15,620 nucleotides of DNA from Pseudomonadota bacterium (GCA_023433585.1 JAEZCL010000112.1:1-15620), one strand, 5' to 3'; shown: positions 1 to 8,144, numbered from the stretch's first letter. Translations and numbers: made by a program. Notes: generated by a model not told the origin, from the sequence alone.

Positions 1-446
1 GCGCACAGCCGCGCGTGCAGCGCCGCCGCCGCGGCGCGCGTGGCGGGGCGCTCCGCCGCCAGCGACTGGACGTCCGACAGGGCCGCGGTCAGGGTGGCGG
101 GCCCGCCGAACAGGTCGAACCGCAACAGGTGGATCTCGCCGGACTCGATCGCCGCCGCGGCGGTCTGGTCGGGCGTCGCCGTATGGCGGGCGGCCTCGGA
201 GGTGCATTTCGCGGCCCGGTCGAGGCTGTCGCGGCGGCCGGTGCGCCGCGCGTGCTCGCGCCACAGCGCCGAGGCCCGCAGCCAGCTGTCGAAGGGGCGG
301 GGGCAGGACACGCGACCGGCGTCGACCGCCTCGCGCCGCGCCTCGGCCTCGACCAGGTCGGCGCCGATCAGCTCGAGCCAGCCGAGATCCTCGCTCTCGC
401 GCGCCTTGTCGAACAGCTTCCTCAGGTCCCGGCCGAATTCGAACAT
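1..446 (-). CDS. Hypothetical protein, N-terminal part (runs off window start)
   Basis: The reverse strand is open without a stop from an ATG at 446 down to base 1, giving 148 codons of an unfinished protein. It begins MFEFGRDLRKLFDKARESED and is rich in Ala, Arg, Glu and Leu, with a helical, TPR-like feel but no repeat I can align. There is no signal peptide or membrane segment, so it is probably cytoplasmic. The start is supported by a sensible amphipathic N-terminus; the ribosome site is weak, with a GGACGGAG about 13 bases upstream. It is divergent from the gene at 672, leaving a 225-base shared upstream region. I recall similar Caulobacter proteins of unknown function but cannot name a family. 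The two open frames on the opposite strand here have Arg/Gly/Ala-rich, non-protein-like translations. That the gene is real is fairly sure; its function is unknown. Confidence 0.82.
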   Translation of the reverse strand, partial: MFEFGRDLRKLFDKARESEDLGWLELIGADLVEAEARREAVDAGRVSCPRPFDSWLRASALWREHARRTGRRDSLDRAAKCTSEAARHTATPDQTAAAAIESGEIHLLRFDLFGGPATLTAALSDVQSLAAERPATRAAAAALHARLC

Positions 447-671
447 GGGCTGACGCGCGCTCCGTCCCGCTTCGGGACTGACAGTCGTCCCTCTCGCCGC
501 TGATGCAAACGCAGCGCCGGGGCGGAGGTTCGGCCCGATATTGGAGTGTCGCGTCGGGTCGCCGAAAATCGTCCGCCCCGAACTCCCCGGACGCGAGATA
601 AAGCGAGACCGACTCGATCGATCCGGGCACATCCGGTTCCAAGCTTTGCTATTGGACGGAGCAGGGGCGCC

Positions 672-1064
672 ATGGACATCGAACATCGGATCGACGAGCC
701 GGGCAGGCGGGTCTTCATGCGCATGGGCGAGGCGGCGACAGGCGCAGCGGTGGCCAGCTGCATCGCGGAGCTCGCGGCCGCACGTCCGGAGCTCGCGGGG
801 TGGGACTGGATCCAGGATGTGCGCCAGAGCCGCGGGGAGGTGAACAACGCCGACATCGCCGTTGTCGCGGAGGCCTTCGCCGGCGCCCCGCCGTCGCCGT
901 GCTGGACGATATTCGTCAGCCACGACCCGAACCTCGGCCTGTGGTGCAGGGTCATGGACGCCATGTTCAACGGCCGGCTGCACCGGGCGGCGTCGACGCC
1001 GGAGGCGGCGCTCCAGCTGCTGGACTCGCTGCGGGCGGCTACCCCCGCTCCTTCGTCTTGGTGA
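672..1064 (+). CDS. Hypothetical protein, 130 aa
   Basis: The reading frame stays open back to 546, but the ATG at 672 follows a purine-rich GGAGCAGGGG and gives a protein starting MDIEHRIDEPGRRVFMRMGE. The 130 residues look like one small alpha/beta domain: a short beta-type N-terminus, an Ala-rich helix, then WTIFVSHDPNLGLWCRVMDA. No catalytic motif, signal peptide or membrane segment is visible. A STAS- or SpoIIAA-like fold is conceivable but only a guess. Its last 26 bases overlap the end of prfC on the other strand, so the two transcripts converge. Upstream it shares a 225-base spacer with the divergent gene at the window start. Its codons look like those of ordinary coding sequence here. 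I do not recognise the family. Confidence 0.75.
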   Translation: MDIEHRIDEPGRRVFMRMGEAATGAAVASCIAELAAARPELAGWDWIQDVRQSRGEVNNADIAVVAEAFAGAPPSPCWTIFVSHDPNLGLWCRVMDAMFNGRLHRAASTPEAALQLLDSLRAATPAPSSW

Positions 1065-2682
1065 AGGCCACCTTCGGGAAGCGCTCCATCACATAGCCGG
1101 TCTCCCAGCTCGACTTGGCGAGGAAGACCGGGTCGTCGTCGATGTCGCGGGCCATCTGGCCGCGGTACTTGCCCATGAAGTCCTCGAGATCGGCCTTCGA
1201 ACCGCCGATCCAGCGGGCCTCGGCGAAGGGCGAGGGCTCGAAGATAACCTCCAGCCCGTACTCCTCGCCGAGCCGGTCGGCCATGACCTCGAACTGCAGC
1301 TGGCCGACGGCGCCGACGATGAAGTCGGAGCCCAGCTCGGGCCGGAACAGCTGGGTGACGCCCTCCTCGGCGAGGCCTTCCAGCGCCTTCTTCAGGTGCT
1401 TGGCCTTGAGGGGATCCTTGACCCGGACGCGCTGCAGGATCTCAGGCGCGAAATTGGGCAGGCCGGCGAAGCGGATCAGGCCGCTCTCGGACAGGCTGTC
1501 GCCGACGCGCAGCACGCCGTGGTTGGGGATGCCGATGACGTCGCCGGCGAAGGCGTCCTCGGCCAGCTCGCGGTCCGAGGCGAAGAACATGATCGGGGCG
1601 TTCACCGACAGCTGCTTGCCTGTGTTCTGGACCTTCAGCTTCATGCCGCGGCGGAACTGGCCCGAGGCCATGCGGAACATGGCGATCCGGTCCCGGTGGT
1701 TCGGGTCCATGTTCGCCTGCACCTTGAACACGAAGCCGGTGACCTCGGCGGCGCCGGGCTCGACGGCCAGGTCGACCGGGGCGGGGGCGTTGCGGGTCTC
1801 GGGCGGAGCCTCCTTGCGGGCCTTCATCACCTTGGGCGCCGGGGCCCATTCGCCGATGGCCTTCAGCAGTTCGCCGATGCCGAAATGGCGCAGGGCCGAA
1901 CCCCACAGAACGGGCGTCATATGGCCTTCGAGGAAAGACTGTCGGTCGAAGGCCGGATAGCCGCCCTCGACCAGCTCCTGCGCCTCGATCAGGGCGTCTT
2001 GTTCGCCTTCCTCGAAATAGCGGCCCGCTTCCGAAAGAGGCAGGGCCTCGGGGTGGGGCACATCCTCGTTCGAGCCAGCCGGCTTCTTCGCATAGGGCTG
2101 GAACATCCCCGTACCCATCTCGACCATGCCGCGCAGGCGGTTGCCGCTCTCGGCCGGCCACCAGATCGGAGCGGGGTCCAGCTGCAGCCGGCTGGCGATC
2201 TCATCCAGCAGGGCCATGGGGTCCTGGGCCTCGCGGTCCAGCTTGTTGATGAAGGTGATAATCGGAATGTCGCGCAGGCGGCAGACCTCGAACAGCTTCA
2301 GGGTCTGCGGCTCGATGCCCTTGGCGGCGTCCAGCACCATGATGGCGCAATCGGCGGCGGGCAGGGTGCGGTAGGTGTCTTCCGAGAAGTCCTCGTGGCC
2401 CGGCGTGTCCAGCAGGTTGAACATCTTGCCGTCGTGCTCGAACGTCATCACCGAGGCGGTGACGGAGATGCCCCGCTCGCGCTCGATCTTCATCCAGTCC
2501 GAACGCGCCCGCCGGTTCTCCCCGCGCGCCTTGACCGCCCCGGCCGCGCGCACGGCGCCGCCCGCCAGCAGGATGTGCTCGGTCAGGGTCGTCTTGCCCG
2601 CGTCCAGGTGAGCGATGATGGCGAAGGTCCGCCGTCTCGCCGCCTCGGCGGCGAGGGAATCAGCAGGCATGGGCGGACTCAT
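1039..2682 (-). CDS. prfC: Peptide chain release factor 3 (RF3)
   Basis: RF3 is a cytoplasmic translational GTPase that helps recycle RF1 and RF2 from the ribosome after peptide release. The 547-residue product matches the family end to end (E. coli RF3, 529 residues). It has the P-loop AHLDAGKTT near residue 24, the switch motif RGISVT near 71, DTPGHEDF near 92 and NKLD near 146. The family stretches SDWMKIERERGISVT, FVFKVQANMDPNHRDRIA and LFRPELGSDFIVGAVGQLQF follow in the expected order. The P-loop has Leu where E. coli has Pro. The start is uncertain: ATGs at 2682 and 2670 and a TTG at 2688 are in frame and none has a clear ribosome site; 2682 is chosen as the longest ATG start. It lies 74 bases downstream of the metallopeptidase pair on the same strand and converges with the gene at 672. 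Confidence 0.97.
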   Translation of the reverse strand: MSPPMPADSLAAEAARRRTFAIIAHLDAGKTTLTEHILLAGGAVRAAGAVKARGENRRARSDWMKIERERGISVTASVMTFEHDGKMFNLLDTPGHEDFSEDTYRTLPAADCAIMVLDAAKGIEPQTLKLFEVCRLRDIPIITFINKLDREAQDPMALLDEIASRLQLDPAPIWWPAESGNRLRGMVEMGTGMFQPYAKKPAGSNEDVPHPEALPLSEAGRYFEEGEQDALIEAQELVEGGYPAFDRQSFLEGHMTPVLWGSALRHFGIGELLKAIGEWAPAPKVMKARKEAPPETRNAPAPVDLAVEPGAAEVTGFVFKVQANMDPNHRDRIAMFRMASGQFRRGMKLKVQNTGKQLSVNAPIMFFASDRELAEDAFAGDVIGIPNHGVLRVGDSLSESGLIRFAGLPNFAPEILQRVRVKDPLKAKHLKKALEGLAEEGVTQLFRPELGSDFIVGAVGQLQFEVMADRLGEEYGLEVIFEPSPFAEARWIGGSKADLEDFMGKYRGQMARDIDDDPVFLAKSSWETGYVMERFPKVAFTKTKERG

Positions 2683-2756
2683 GGGCAAGGCAGGATGTCA
2701 TGGCCGCGCCGATAGCGCGGACGACGGGCGCTGTCACCACATAGCGCGCCGGAGGT

Positions 2757-4337
2757 TCAGTCGGTCTCGTCGTCCTGATCGTCGTCGTCGCCGTCACCAT
2801 CCTCGCCATCGTCGGCGTCCAGGCTGTCCCATGTCACCGAGGCCAGCGGGCGGCCCGCGCGGGCGGCGTCCAGCAGGGCGCGGGCGTATCGCGCCGTGCG
2901 CGGCGAATGGGGGGTGTTCAGCAGAGGCTCCAGAATGTGTTCGCCATAGTCCAGCTGTCCGCGTCCCAGAAGGGCGGTGGCGGTCTCCAGCCTCAGTTGC
3001 GACACTTGCGGTGCGACCTCCAGCGCCGCCAGATAGGCTTCGGTGGCATGGTCCGGCGCCGGGATGGTCCGTCCGCCGCCGTTGCGGGCGATGGCGTAAA
3101 GGGTCTGGAAGTGGTCCGGATCGGCCGCATAGGCCCGCGCCAGATGCCCGCGCGCCTCGGTGTCGAGGGCCGAAGCGTTCTCCGTGTCCGTCCGGGCGCG
3201 CTCCATCAGGCTCGAGGCCAGAAGCTGCAGCGCCTCCACATTGTTCAGGTCCTGGGACAGCACCTGGTGCAACATCCGTTCGCCCTCGGCCTGGTCGCCC
3301 AGGCGCACCTCCGCGCGCGCCAGGGTCAGCTGCGCGAACGGGTCGTCCGGATAGCGCCGCGCCCGGCTTCGGACGGTGCTCAGCAGACGATCATTCTCGC
3401 CGCGCTCTGAGTAGTATTTCACCTGCAGGGCCTCCAGCAGCAGGTCGTTCGCCGCCGGGCCCAGGGCCCGAACGGTGATCTCCGGCGTCGGGATCGTGTG
3501 CGTCGGATACTGGGTGATGCGCAGGCGGCGATAACCGGACAGCTCGCGTTGCAGCTGGCCCAGCGACATGCCCATGGCGTCTTCCATCGCATCGGCGGGG
3601 TCGGCGCCCTGGGCCACCGCGCGCAGATAGGCCTGGAGCTTCTGATAGCGCTCAGGATCGCTCATCAGATAGTGCGTCAGCAGCCAGGACTGGAAGTAGA
3701 AGTTGAACCGTTCCTCCCGGTCGCTCAGGCTCCATGGGCTGCTGGTCAGAAGCGTGCGCAGCGGCAGGTTGCGGCCGGACCCGACCCGTCCCTCCTGATG
3801 GTGGCCGATCTCCACCATGTCCGGCAGGAAGCGCGCCGTCATGAAGTATTCGGCGTAGCCCTCCACGATCCAGCCGGGATAGCCGTAGGGCGCGTTCTGC
3901 AACATGAAATGATGCACGTACTCATGCAGCATGATCCAGTCGGCGGTCGAGCGGTTGAATGACCGGGCGTTGCGTTCCCGGCCGTGCGCCGCGATGCCGA
4001 AGATGTTGTCGCCGCTGGCGCTGTAGAAGCCGCCGGTCGTCTCGCGCGTGTTCGGATTGACCCGGCGCAGATCCTGAAGATCGCGCACCAGATACATCTC
4101 CATCCGCCGCGGCGGCGCTTCGCGCATGTTCATGCCGTGCAGGGCGCGCAGCAGGGATTCGAACGTCTCCAGCTGCTCGACGTATTGGTGCAGGTTGTCT
4201 TCGGAACCGTTGCTGTAAACCACGAAGCGCGGGCTTTCCGCTCTCAGCCACTGGGCGTGCGCGGGCGCCGTCGTCAGGGCCAGCCCCAGCAGCGCGGCCA
4301 TGACGGCCGCAAGACGTGAAAGGAATGCTCGGATCAT
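2757..4337 (-). CDS. Secreted gluzincin-like zinc metallopeptidase with TPR-like C-terminal region (second of tandem pair)
   Basis: The 526-residue protein begins with a classic signal peptide, probably cut after AHA at residue 28, so it should act in the periplasm or outside. At residues 138-142 it has HEYVH, an HExxH zinc-binding motif, followed by EGYAEY at 159-164. This supplies the third zinc-ligand glutamate, the arrangement of gluzincin (peptidase MA-like) enzymes. From about residue 290 to 470 it is helical and repetitive, with TPR-like phrases such as DPFAQLTLARAEVRLGD and NNVEALQLLASSL. It ends in a strongly acidic Asp/Glu tail (about residues 508-526). A strong AAGGAG lies 6 bases before the ATG. 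Only 18 bases separate it from its upstream paralogue, so they form an operon and a tandem duplication. The substrate is unknown; the peptidase call rests on the two zinc motifs. Confidence 0.88.
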   Translation of the reverse strand: MIRAFLSRLAAVMAALLGLALTTAPAHAQWLRAESPRFVVYSNGSEDNLHQYVEQLETFESLLRALHGMNMREAPPRRMEMYLVRDLQDLRRVNPNTRETTGGFYSASGDNIFGIAAHGRERNARSFNRSTADWIMLHEYVHHFMLQNAPYGYPGWIVEGYAEYFMTARFLPDMVEIGHHQEGRVGSGRNLPLRTLLTSSPWSLSDREERFNFYFQSWLLTHYLMSDPERYQKLQAYLRAVAQGADPADAMEDAMGMSLGQLQRELSGYRRLRITQYPTHTIPTPEITVRALGPAANDLLLEALQVKYYSERGENDRLLSTVRSRARRYPDDPFAQLTLARAEVRLGDQAEGERMLHQVLSQDLNNVEALQLLASSLMERARTDTENASALDTEARGHLARAYAADPDHFQTLYAIARNGGGRTIPAPDHATEAYLAALEVAPQVSQLRLETATALLGRGQLDYGEHILEPLLNTPHSPRTARYARALLDAARAGRPLASVTWDSLDADDGEDGDGDDDDQDDETD

Positions 4338-4355
4338 GTCTGGCTCCTTCGCCGC

Positions 4356-5906
4356 CTATTCCTCGGGTTCTTCGTCCCCTGCCTCCGGTTCGACCTGAAT
4401 CGTCATGCGGCCCGGCGGCATGCGGTTGGCGGCGCCGGCGGCCCGTTCGATCAGTTGCCGGGCGATCGCGGCGTTCTGGCGGTTATGCGGATCGTTGGCC
4501 ATGGGCAGCAGCAGGACGACGGCCTCGGCGTTGCGGCCGCGCGCCATCAGGGTCTGGGCGTAGCCGAAACGCGCCTGGACGAGCTGCGGCGCCACCGTGA
4601 ACGCCAGCTCCCAGGTCGCCAGGTCGTTCTCGTCGGGATAGCCCGGTTCGCCGATGCGGCTCTGGGCGATCAGCAAGAAAGTATAATAGTCGGCGTCGTC
4701 GGCGTTGTACGCCCTTTGCAGGAAGCCGCGCGCCTGGCGCCGGGCGACGTCCGGCCCTTCCGGGTGGTCGGCGGCGTCGTTCAGGCGGGCCAGGGCCATG
4801 AGCTGGAGCGCCTCCACATTGTCGGGCTGCTCCTCCAGCAAGGCGGTCAGCTCCGCCTCGCCCGAGGCCGGGTCTCCCAACAGGATTTCGGCGCGGCCCA
4901 GCACCAGCCGCGCGAAGGGATCCCCCGGATGCCGTCCCGCCAGATCATGCACTTCGGCGACCAGCGCATCCGCATCCTCCCGGCCGTAGCCCGCCTTGAG
5001 ACGCTGGTTGACCAGCAGCAGGTCGTTCGCCGAGGGCGGCAGCCGCGTGATCTGCACCGGGACTGTCGGAAACCGCTGGGTCGTGCCCGAAATAGGCAGG
5101 TTTCCGCTGACGTAGCGCCTCAGGACGTTGCGAAGCTCGTTCGGCGTCAGCCCCGTCTGTCGCTGCATGCTGGCGACCGGATCCCCGCTGCGCCCGGCGT
5201 CGATGAGATAGCGCTGCAGCACGGCCTGCCGGTCGCGGTCGCTCAGGAACCAGTGGGTCAGCAGCCAGGCCAGGGGATAGTAGGTGGCGTTGAAATGCGT
5301 CCCCTCGGCGTTTACGGCCCGTCCCGCCAGCACGTCCTCGATGGGCATCCAGTCGGCGTACTGGAGCCAGTCGAGCTGATCCTGGCTGAAATGGCCCACC
5401 TCCACCCGGTTCGAGGTGATGTTGACGGTGGCGTAGTATTCCGCGAACCCCTCGATGAACCATGCCGGATGGGGCTCCGGCGCGTTCTGGAACATGAAGT
5501 GGTGAGCGTATTCGTGCAGCAGGGTGGAATCGTCCCTGCGCGCCCGGCGGGCCACGGCGAAGATGTCCTGCTCGGCGGGAATGTAGATTCCCTGCAGGAT
5601 CTCGGTCGCGCCTGGAACGACCCGCGCCAGCTCCCGGTGGTTGCCGACCAGATAGATCGGCAGCGGGCGCGGCGGCGCCTCGTCCAGGGACAGGTCGGCG
5701 GCGATCCACAGCCGCAGCACCCGGTCGAAGGTCTCCAGCTTCTGCACATATCGCCTCAGCGTCCGCTCATCGCCGTCGCTGTAGACGATGAAGCGCTCGC
5801 TCTCGGCGCGCAGCCAGTCGGCTTTCGCCGGCGCCGCGACGACGGTCAGGGCGATGAACACGGCCAGAAACGCCGTGATCGCCCGCGGAATCGAGAGAAT
5901 TCGCAT
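4356..5906 (-). CDS. Secreted gluzincin-like zinc metallopeptidase with TPR-like C-terminal region (first of tandem pair)
   Basis: The 516-residue protein has a signal peptide, probably cut after AKA at residue 29. The zinc motif HEYAH is at 131-135 and EGFAEYY at 152-158, predicting a gluzincin-type metallopeptidase. It parallels its neighbour at 2757-4337 almost domain by domain: both share WLRAES.RF.VYS at the mature N-terminus, LHEY.HHFM.QNAP around the zinc site, and ANDLLL plus NVEALQL in the TPR-like half. The two differ in the stretch after the zinc site and at the C-terminus; this one ends PEAGDEEPEE rather than in a long Asp run. The ATG follows a strong GGGGAGG with 5 bases of spacing. 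It is first in a two-gene operon and lies 68 bases from the small gene at 5975. The expected role is periplasmic or cell-envelope proteolysis; the target cannot be read from sequence. Confidence 0.88.
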   Translation of the reverse strand: MRILSIPRAITAFLAVFIALTVVAAPAKADWLRAESERFIVYSDGDERTLRRYVQKLETFDRVLRLWIAADLSLDEAPPRPLPIYLVGNHRELARVVPGATEILQGIYIPAEQDIFAVARRARRDDSTLLHEYAHHFMFQNAPEPHPAWFIEGFAEYYATVNITSNRVEVGHFSQDQLDWLQYADWMPIEDVLAGRAVNAEGTHFNATYYPLAWLLTHWFLSDRDRQAVLQRYLIDAGRSGDPVASMQRQTGLTPNELRNVLRRYVSGNLPISGTTQRFPTVPVQITRLPPSANDLLLVNQRLKAGYGREDADALVAEVHDLAGRHPGDPFARLVLGRAEILLGDPASGEAELTALLEEQPDNVEALQLMALARLNDAADHPEGPDVARRQARGFLQRAYNADDADYYTFLLIAQSRIGEPGYPDENDLATWELAFTVAPQLVQARFGYAQTLMARGRNAEAVVLLLPMANDPHNRQNAAIARQLIERAAGAANRMPPGRMTIQVEPEAGDEEPEE

Positions 5907-5974
5907 GACAGCCTCCCCGGCGGGAAGACTACAGGCGCCGGGTTTCAGGATGCAAATTCAGCGGGCGGGGGGCG

Positions 5975-6355
5975 TCACGCCGCCATGCGGTTCCAGACGG
6001 CGCGGTCGGCGGCGACGGCGTCCAGCGCGCCCTTTTCCGCGCGGGCGTGGAGCTGGCGCATCACCGGGGCGGGCAGGGCGCAGAAGCGCGGCTCCACCAG
6101 CTCGGGCGCGCAGTCCTTCTCCGGCGCGGCGAACAGGGCCGCGTTCAGCTCGGGCGCGCGATCCGCGATCAGCCAGGCCAGACGGCGCGCGCGCTCTGGG
6201 TCATTGTGCTGCATCAGCGGATCCTCGGCGAACAGCTCGCAGGCCAGCTCGATCACATAGTCCAGGTCCAGGCGGTCGAAACGGCGCGCATCGGCCGCCG
6301 TGACCGGGCTGGCCGCGTCGAGATCGAACACCACGTCGTTCAGCAGAAAGAGCAC
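5975..6355 (-). CDS. Hypothetical protein, 126 aa
   Basis: This begins with a GTG at 6355, giving MLFLLNDVVFDLDAASPVTA. It is an acidic, helical protein with phrases such as LDLDYVIELACELFAEDPLM and ERARRLAWLIADRAPELNAALF. There is no signal peptide, membrane segment or catalytic signature. The upstream ribosome site is poor (GGTGATGG), and no in-frame ATG offers a better start; an ATG 10 bases upstream is out of frame. The gene lies 68 bases upstream of the metallopeptidase operon on the same strand and could be co-transcribed with it. I believe similar proteins occur in other Caulobacterales, but I do not recognise a named family. The reading frame is clearly protein-like, whereas the overlapping opposite-strand frames are Arg/Ala/Gly-rich. 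Confidence 0.78.
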   Translation of the reverse strand: MLFLLNDVVFDLDAASPVTAADARRFDRLDLDYVIELACELFAEDPLMQHNDPERARRLAWLIADRAPELNAALFAAPEKDCAPELVEPRFCALPAPVMRQLHARAEKGALDAVAADRAVWNRMAA

Positions 6356-6471
6356 AGGACCATCACCGTTCTTGTCAGGCGCATTCTTCGCCCGTTGACG
6401 GTGACACTAGCGGTGCGCGCTTTCGGCCCGGTTCACGAACGCGGTTAAGGAATGGTGGCGGGGGGGAGGGG

Positions 6472-6577
6472 GTGATTAGTGGTTAGTGATTAGGGGTTCG
6501 GGTGGGCGGGCAATGTCTCCAGCCCATGGGAATGACCAGCCGCCCGCGCCAATCACTAATCACTAACCACTAATCAC
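6472..6577. repeat. Heptad-built inverted repeat (22-bp arms)
   Basis: The stretch 6472-6493 is a perfect reverse complement of 6556-6577. The arms are built from 7-base units: on the right arm CACTAAT, CACTAAC, CACTAAT, CACT read in succession. The left arm's units degrade inward to GGGGTTC and GGGTGGG. The inner flanks (about 6501-6510 and 6541-6550) also pair imperfectly, so a long hairpin or cruciform is possible. The arms are AT-rich in a very GC-rich setting. The element begins 8 bases beyond the stop of the DUF1491 gene, so in RNA it could end or stabilise that transcript, although no U-tract follows. It may be an intergenic repeat family member; that is inference. Confidence 0.85.
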
Positions 6578-6584
6578 TCGCCCT

Positions 6585-6917
6585 TCACTCCCCCTCCACC
6601 GTCTCGGTGATGAAGTGCCGCCCCTGGCGGTCCTCGACCTCGACCACCCACAGGTCGGGATCGTAGCCGGCCTGGCGCTCTATATAGGCGTCCAGCTCGC
6701 TTTCCTGATCGCTCGAGACCGGCTGGATCCACAGGCGGTCGCCGTCCGGGCCGAAGGCTTCGGAATAGAGGCGCGCGGTCCGCTCGGTGGTGTCATAGGC
6801 CTTGACGATGACGGTTCCGGCCCGCGCGTCGCCCCGGCGCACGACGGTGGCGAAGGCGCCCGCCAGCTCGGCGCGGCGGATCAGGGCGCTGACCCAGACG
6901 TCGCTGGAGATAAGCAA
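6585..6917 (-). CDS. DUF1491 family protein
   Basis: The 110-residue product starts MLISSDVWVSALIRRAELAG and continues AFATVVRRGDARAGTVIVK, with WIQPVSSDQESELDAYIERQ and YDPDLWVVEVEDRQGRHFI near the end. This order of motifs matches my memory of DUF1491, a small cytoplasmic family common in alphaproteobacteria with no established biochemical role. Length and domain extent are as expected. The only plausible start is a TTG at 6917; no in-frame ATG occurs in the conserved N-terminus, and the ribosome site is weak (AGGG about 9 bases upstream). The gene is divergent from the secreted-protein gene at 6973 with 55 bases between them, so the promoters must be packed back to back. A long inverted repeat follows its stop. 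Confidence 0.85.
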   Translation of the reverse strand: MLISSDVWVSALIRRAELAGAFATVVRRGDARAGTVIVKAYDTTERTARLYSEAFGPDGDRLWIQPVSSDQESELDAYIERQAGYDPDLWVVEVEDRQGRHFITETVEGE

Positions 6918-6972
6918 ATCGCTAACCCTGAAAGGAAACGGGACCGGAACCGGTATGGCCTAGTCTGGGTCC

Positions 6973-7866
6973 ATGTTCAAAGGCCTGACAGAAGGTTTGG
7001 CGGCGGGCGCGGTGGTGCTGGCCCTTTCGGCCGGCGCGGCGTGCGCGGGGGCCGAACGGCTCTATTACGAACGTAGCCTGATGCTGGCGGCGGACGCCCG
7101 ATGCGGGCTGTTCGAGGCGGGGGTGCGCGCGGCTCTGGCCGCCTCGGCGCACCAGGCCCGGGGCGCGGCCCTGCGTGCCGGAACGGCCGATCCGGAGTTG
7201 AGCGCGACCCAGGCGCGAGCGGTGACGCGGGCCCGCTCCACGGACTGCGGCTCAAGTGACCTGGATGTGGCGGCGGCGCGGGTCCGCGACGGCTTCGCCG
7301 GATGGCTTCGCACCGCGCGCATGACCTTCCCCGGCGCGCGCCAGGACTGGCGCGCGGACCGGACGCAGCTTCCGCGCGCCGCCTGGCGGCTGCAGCAGTC
7401 GGGGCGGTTCCGTTCGGCGCCGGTGATCTTCGGCCATGCGGCGGATGCGGACGGCGCGGGCGGCCTGGCGGCGGTGGTGTCCTTCCCCGGCCGGTCGCGG
7501 CCCTATGCGGCGCGGATCGTGATGCGGGACCCGGCGCGCGCCCACAGGCCCTGGATCGTCCAGGCCGGCCTGACGCCTCAAAGTCCGGCGCCCCAAAGCC
7601 TGGGGGCCTTGCCGCCCGTCAATGCGCGGCGCGCCTTCTGGGCCGCCTCCAGCCGGGCGGCGCCGGCCGCGCTGCTGCCCGCCGACCGGCGTCAGGGGGA
7701 GATCTGGCGCTTCCCCGACGAGGCGGGAGACGCCATCGCCGGGCTGGACCCGCGCGAGCGCTTCACGGTCGAGTTCTTGTTCCGCGACGACAGCGTCATG
7801 CGGGTGCGCTTCGAGGCGGGCGACTACGCCGCCGCCCGGGCGTTCCTGGCGCTGGGCGGGATCTGA
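6973..7866 (+). CDS. Hypothetical secreted protein, 297 aa
   Basis: The ATG at 6973 opens a protein whose first 25 residues (MFKGLTEGLAAGAVVLALSA, then GAACA) form a signal peptide likely cut after ACA at position 25. The context around Cys24 (GAAC) is a poor lipobox, so a lipoprotein is less likely. The mature part has two cysteines, C44 and C92, which could form a disulfide. It is Ala/Arg-rich and ends in a compact beta-type segment, ERFTVEFLFRDDSVMRVRFE, then a helix AARAFLAL. No enzyme motif is visible. The start is preceded only by a weak GGG. It stands alone on its strand, divergent from the DUF1491 gene, and is followed by a 374-base spacer. A periplasmic location is the one functional inference I can support. 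Confidence 0.82.
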   Translation: MFKGLTEGLAAGAVVLALSAGAACAGAERLYYERSLMLAADARCGLFEAGVRAALAASAHQARGAALRAGTADPELSATQARAVTRARSTDCGSSDLDVAAARVRDGFAGWLRTARMTFPGARQDWRADRTQLPRAAWRLQQSGRFRSAPVIFGHAADADGAGGLAAVVSFPGRSRPYAARIVMRDPARAHRPWIVQAGLTPQSPAPQSLGALPPVNARRAFWAASSRAAPAALLPADRRQGEIWRFPDEAGDAIAGLDPRERFTVEFLFRDDSVMRVRFEAGDYAAARAFLALGGI

Positions 7867-8038
7867 CCCTCGCGTCCGTCCCGCTTTTCCGGACCCCAAT
7901 CGCCTTGTCCACAACCTGGCGCGGTCCGCCAAGGCGGTTTTCATCCCCGTCGGCTCCACCGCCGTCAGAATGGGCGCCGGTGCTCATGGGGAAACGGGAT
8001 CACCGTGAAGGTTACGTTGGGGACTCATATTCCCCCAT

Positions 8039-8144
8039 CCGTCATTCCCGCCCTTGTGGCGGGAATCCATACACACGGAACGTTCCGGGCTTGCCCCGCC
8101 CCATCGGCGCGTATGGATCGCCGGGACAAGCCCGGCGATGACGG
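8039..8144 (+). repeat. 106-bp palindromic intergenic repeat, copy A
   Basis: The element is bounded by CCGTCAT and ATGACGG, which pair. Inside are a hairpin TTCCCGCC/GGCGGGAA, an inner stem ATCCATAC/GTATGGAT, a central palindrome CGGAACGTTCCG and a second hairpin TCGCCGGG/CCCGGCGA, giving a cloverleaf-like layout. A second 106-bp copy in opposite orientation lies at 10547-10652. It occupies most of the middle of the 374-base spacer 7867-8240. I see no gene in the rest of that spacer: 7867-8038 looks featureless and 8145-8235 is relatively AT-rich with short hairpins. Confidence 0.9.

Noticed and set aside
422..970. A 182-codon reverse-strand frame spanning the divergent spacer near the left edge
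   Set aside because: It overlaps the better-supported gene at 672-1064 and the start of the gene at 1-446, and its translation is low-complexity Ser/Ala/Arg.
862..2715. A 617-codon open frame on the plus strand opposite prfC
   Set aside because: It is the antisense of prfC; its Arg/Gly/Ala/His-rich translation lacks any motif, and long antisense frames are common in DNA this GC-rich.
4455..6260. A 601-codon open frame on the plus strand opposite the first metallopeptidase
   Set aside because: It mirrors a gene with clear signal peptide and zinc motifs; its own translation has no domain and crosses several gene boundaries.
7908..7918. TTGTCCACA resembling a DnaA box
   Set aside because: It is a single site with one mismatch to TTATCCACA in an otherwise plain spacer, too little to claim an origin or DnaA regulation.
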